Assembly (NCBI GenBank): GCA_004294225.1
Contig: REBA01000018.1
Coordinates: forward strand, 131,014 to 195,013
Reading direction: 5' to 3'
Length of the DNA stretch: 64,000 nucleotides
Origin: Cytophagales bacterium
Lineage (GTDB): Bacteria > Bacteroidota > Bacteroidia > Cytophagales > Cytophagaceae
The notes under the pieces were generated by a model that was not told the origin of the DNA, did no database searches, and saw only the letters and a program-made list of their open reading frames with translations. This document shows, piece by piece, positions 62,110 to 64,000 of the stretch (position 1 is the first letter of the stretch; every line of letters begins with the position of its first letter). A program made the translations under genes and the position numbers.

Positions 62110-62117
62110 GTTACCAG
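62110..62117 (+). other. attC-like core opening the GIY-YIG cassette
   Basis: GTTACCAG, the exact reverse complement of CTGGTAAC at 63001-63008 that closes the same segment. It does not fit GTTRRRY fully, but the self-complementary pairing is the cassette rule seen at 56264/57003 and 57129/57715. Confidence 0.5.
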
Positions 62118-62161
62118 TAATTGTAGGACGACCGTTCATCCATTAAACAAGCAGACGAAAA

Positions 62162-62965
62162 ATGATAACAATTCAAGAACTACTTTTTAATCGCAACCTT
62201 GACAAATCTGCGAAAATCAAACTCGTTAGACACAAACAAGTTGGACGGGACTTATACAATCTTTATCGGACTGACAGACCTGCGTTTTTAGCATATCAAA
62301 ACTCACAATCAAAGGACGTTTTTAATGGAGTGGACTACATTGTTTCCTTTATTGGCGAAGACGGTTTGTTATCAAGGTTTATTGGCGTTTACAAACTAAC
62401 TGACAGAAAAAAATTAGCTGGCGACCATTTTGAATATCAAATGGAAGAAGTGAAAGAAGTTTTTGACGACTTAAAAGAAAGAGTAATTATCAAATGGGAA
62501 AATGCAATTTCTTGGCATCAATGGATAAAGAATGAAATGGAAGTTTTAGAAATTCACCCCGGACTTCATTACAAACAATTCACGGACTACTCTGACTTCA
62601 TTCTCAACTTTCACGAATTGAAAGAAATTGTAACTAAACAATATGGCGACTGGAAAAAAATGCTTTCCGTAACCAAAGGCATTTACCTAATCAGCGACAC
62701 CAAGACAGGTAAACTTTATGTTGGTTCGGCATACGGAGAGGACGGCATTTGGGGACGCTGGAATAAATACGTTTCAACAAACGGACACGGGGGTAATAAA
62801 ACTTTAAAGGAACTTATCACTGACGACCCAACTCACGGAAATAATTTTCAGTTTTCAATTTTAATGTTGTTACCTCGGACAATTACAGCAGACGAAGCCA
62901 TTAAAAAAGAACGACTTTTTAAAAATAAATTAGGCACAAACTCTTTCGGACTTAACAACAACTAA
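62162..62965 (+). CDS. GIY-YIG nuclease family protein
   Basis: 267 residues. The C-terminal roughly 95 residues hold a GIY-YIG domain: KGIYLISDTKTGKLYVGSAYGEDGIWGRW, with the GIY and YVG strands and the following Arg, and a later Glu/Asn-containing helix (AIKKERLFKNKLGT). The N-terminal 170 residues are of unknown type (RPAFLAYQNSQSKDVF, then YIVSFIGEDGLLSRFIGVYKL). Such proteins are frequent in defence islands and mobile regions. Carried as a single-gene segment between GTTACCAG and CTGGTAAC. Confidence 0.78.
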   Translation: MITIQELLFNRNLDKSAKIKLVRHKQVGRDLYNLYRTDRPAFLAYQNSQSKDVFNGVDYIVSFIGEDGLLSRFIGVYKLTDRKKLAGDHFEYQMEEVKEVFDDLKERVIIKWENAISWHQWIKNEMEVLEIHPGLHYKQFTDYSDFILNFHELKEIVTKQYGDWKKMLSVTKGIYLISDTKTGKLYVGSAYGEDGIWGRWNKYVSTNGHGGNKTLKELITDDPTHGNNFQFSILMLLPRTITADEAIKKERLFKNKLGTNSFGLNNN

Positions 62966-63000
62966 AATGACAACTATGCTGAACGGACGAAGAACAACTA

Positions 63001-63112
63001 CTGGTAACAGCACATTTGCAATAGGCGGGGTTTCGTGCTCCGCAGACAGTTTAGTGGTAGCTGAAAGTTCTCCGCATCAACATTTGTGCTAAAAAGTCCG
63101 CCCATCGCAAAT
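63001..63112. repeat. attC-like palindrome D1
   Basis: CTGGTAAC (63001-63008), arm ATTTGCAATAGGCGG (63014-63028) and opposite arm CCGCCCATCGCAAAT (63098-63112), with 13 of 15 positions pairing. The middle contains GCAGACAGTTT (63042-63052), shared with palindrome B. The closing GTT core is not found; palindrome D2 starts at once. Confidence 0.55.
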
Positions 63113-63272
63113 CTGCCAACCGTGTGTGACTTTTCAAGTCACACACGGTTCGGGGGTTTGCGATGGCGGGGTTTATTAGCACTAAACTTCAAATTTAGTA
63201 CAAATGTTTATAGAAAGTACAAATGTTCAATCTAGTACTAAAGCCCCACTTTTGCCAAACCCATGTTGGCAG
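63113..63272. repeat. attC-like palindrome D2 with an embedded 15-bp perfect hairpin
   Basis: Bounded by CTGCCAAC (63113-63120) and its exact reverse complement GTTGGCAG (63265-63272). GTTTGCGATGGCGGGG pairs imperfectly with CCCCACTTTTGCCAAAC at the far end. Near the left side AACCGTGTGTGACTT, TTC, AAGTCACACACGGTT (63118-63150) is a perfect 15-bp hairpin without a T-run. Palindromes D1 and D2 fill the gene-free 62966-63277 stretch. Confidence 0.5.
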
Positions 63273-63277
63273 TAGTT

Positions 63278-64000
63278 TTATTGTCCTTTAAGTAAACAGC
63301 AGTCTTTAAGTTGTTTCCCACTTCCACAAACGCAAGGGTCGGTTGGTCTCATATAAGTAGTTTTTGTCACAAAATCAGGTTCTCCGTTAAAACTTCCTTG
63401 TTCACCACTTTCTGCTGCTTTTAAAACTTCTTCAAATTCGGCTCTTAATTGCTCCTGGCTTTTGGGATGTGCTTTCATAAAATCACTTAGTTTTAAATCA
63501 AAAACTTTATCCCAAATTCTAAATGTGTCAGTTTCTTTGTCTGGTGGTCTATCATTAATTTCTCCACTTGTAATTTGATGTTGATGAAACTTATTAAGGT
63601 CGTCTTTTAAAGAACTTGAGGTTATGAAATATACATCTTTTGGATTAATCAAATTAAACAAGGAAATTAGAAACTTATCATTTGTGCTAAACACTTTACA
63701 ACAGGGTGTATAAAATAGATATTCTAAATCTAATAAATTAGTTTTCCTTTCACTGAATAAATGATTATTTATTCCAACATAGTACATAGCAACTATACTT
63801 AGGCAAAAAAAAGCATAAGGGGAAAATTCTTCAAGAGAAGTGTGATTTTCACTTTCCCATCTGTGAAATATTTCTGCTGCTAAATTGTAATCCAAATCAA
63901 AATAGTCAATAATTAATGCTAAATATCTCTTTTGATTTTCGGGTTTTTGTAGTTCATTAAATAAACTATCTCTTAACGCTTTTAAATTTTCGCTATTATC
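63278..64000 (-). CDS. SEC-C motif protein (partial, 5' end beyond the window)
   Basis: The frame is open from the right edge of the window (DNSENLKALRDSLFNELQ is readable upstream) to the stop at 63278, at least 240 residues. The C-terminus is a SEC-C zinc motif, DPCVCGSGKQLKDCC (C-x-C-G-S-G then CC), as found at the end of SecA and in many unrelated proteins. The rest, helical with FSPYAFFCLSIVAMYY, is not recognised. TTG at 63895 is not the likely start because the frame continues upstream. It lies just beyond palindrome D2. Confidence 0.75.
   Translation of the reverse strand, partial: DNSENLKALRDSLFNELQKPENQKRYLALIIDYFDLDYNLAAEIFHRWESENHTSLEEFSPYAFFCLSIVAMYYVGINNHLFSERKTNLLDLEYLFYTPCCKVFSTNDKFLISLFNLINPKDVYFITSSSLKDDLNKFHQHQITSGEINDRPPDKETDTFRIWDKVFDLKLSDFMKAHPKSQEQLRAEFEEVLKAAESGEQGSFNGEPDFVTKTTYMRPTDPCVCGSGKQLKDCCLLKGQ

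Noticed and set aside
63895..63895. TTG start of the SEC-C protein inside the window
   Set aside because: The frame continues without a stop to base 64000 with protein-like sequence, so the gene is cut by the window edge.
1..64000. CRISPR arrays
   Set aside because: No regularly spaced identical repeats were found; the only tandem repeat noted is the two-unit 26-bp duplication.

Overview
This window comes from a low-GC member of the Bacteroidota. The evidence is the str/S10 ribosomal gene order, promoters of the TTTG-N19-TAnnTTTG type, several secreted proteins with type IX secretion (T9SS) C-terminal sorting domains, and Bacteroidota-type versions of NusB, LysRS, the TIGR03643/photolyase pair and DnaX. 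I cannot name a genus from sequence alone.

Layout. 0-5 kb: translation genes on the minus strand (rpsL-rpsG-fusA-rpsJ, a hairpin terminator and a fresh promoter, then rplC-rplD-rplW running off the left edge). 5-11 kb: sodA, a methyltransferase, apaG, a ModF-like double ABC protein, a lone dinD on the plus strand, and rimO, whose target residue (Asp89 of S12) is encoded in the same window. 11-25 kb: secreted proteins, rpe, an M1 aminopeptidase, a GH36 lipoprotein, an M23 peptidase, alaS, a methyltransferase, a ZIP transporter and a lipid kinase. 25-29 kb: dnaX with an A10 slippage site, yhhQ, and a TIGR03643/photolyase-like pair. 29-45 kb: an MBOAT acyltransferase with an SGNH-like partner, T9SS cargo, an alpha-2-macroglobulin gene cut short by an IS1380 remnant, PrsW, two glycosyltransferases, nusB, an ABC exporter and a secreted glycosidase-like protein. 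44-48 kb: an operon with two cupredoxin proteins and a membrane protein whose 3' end carries a 26-bp tandem duplication. 48-54 kb: lysS, then an FKBP-UbiA-SDR-HAD operon that resembles the polyprenyl-phosphoribose/arabinose pathway. 54-56 kb: T9SS cargo and IS debris.

56-64 kb is an accessory region. Small cargo genes (Nmad2, two proteins of unknown function, a GIY-YIG protein, a SEC-C protein) are separated by palindromic elements of about 110-160 bp that behave like integron attC sites. For three segments the 5' boundary motif is the reverse complement of the same segment's own 3' boundary motif. No integrase is visible. Embedded here is a HaeIII-like restriction-modification locus whose C5 methyltransferase gene is split in two by two extra genes and a hairpin repeat.

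Strongest leads: the attC-like cassette array, the interrupted HaeIII-type methyltransferase, programmed slippage in dnaX, and the 26-bp duplication that could act as an on/off switch. All functions are inferred from reading the sequence; no database search was possible.
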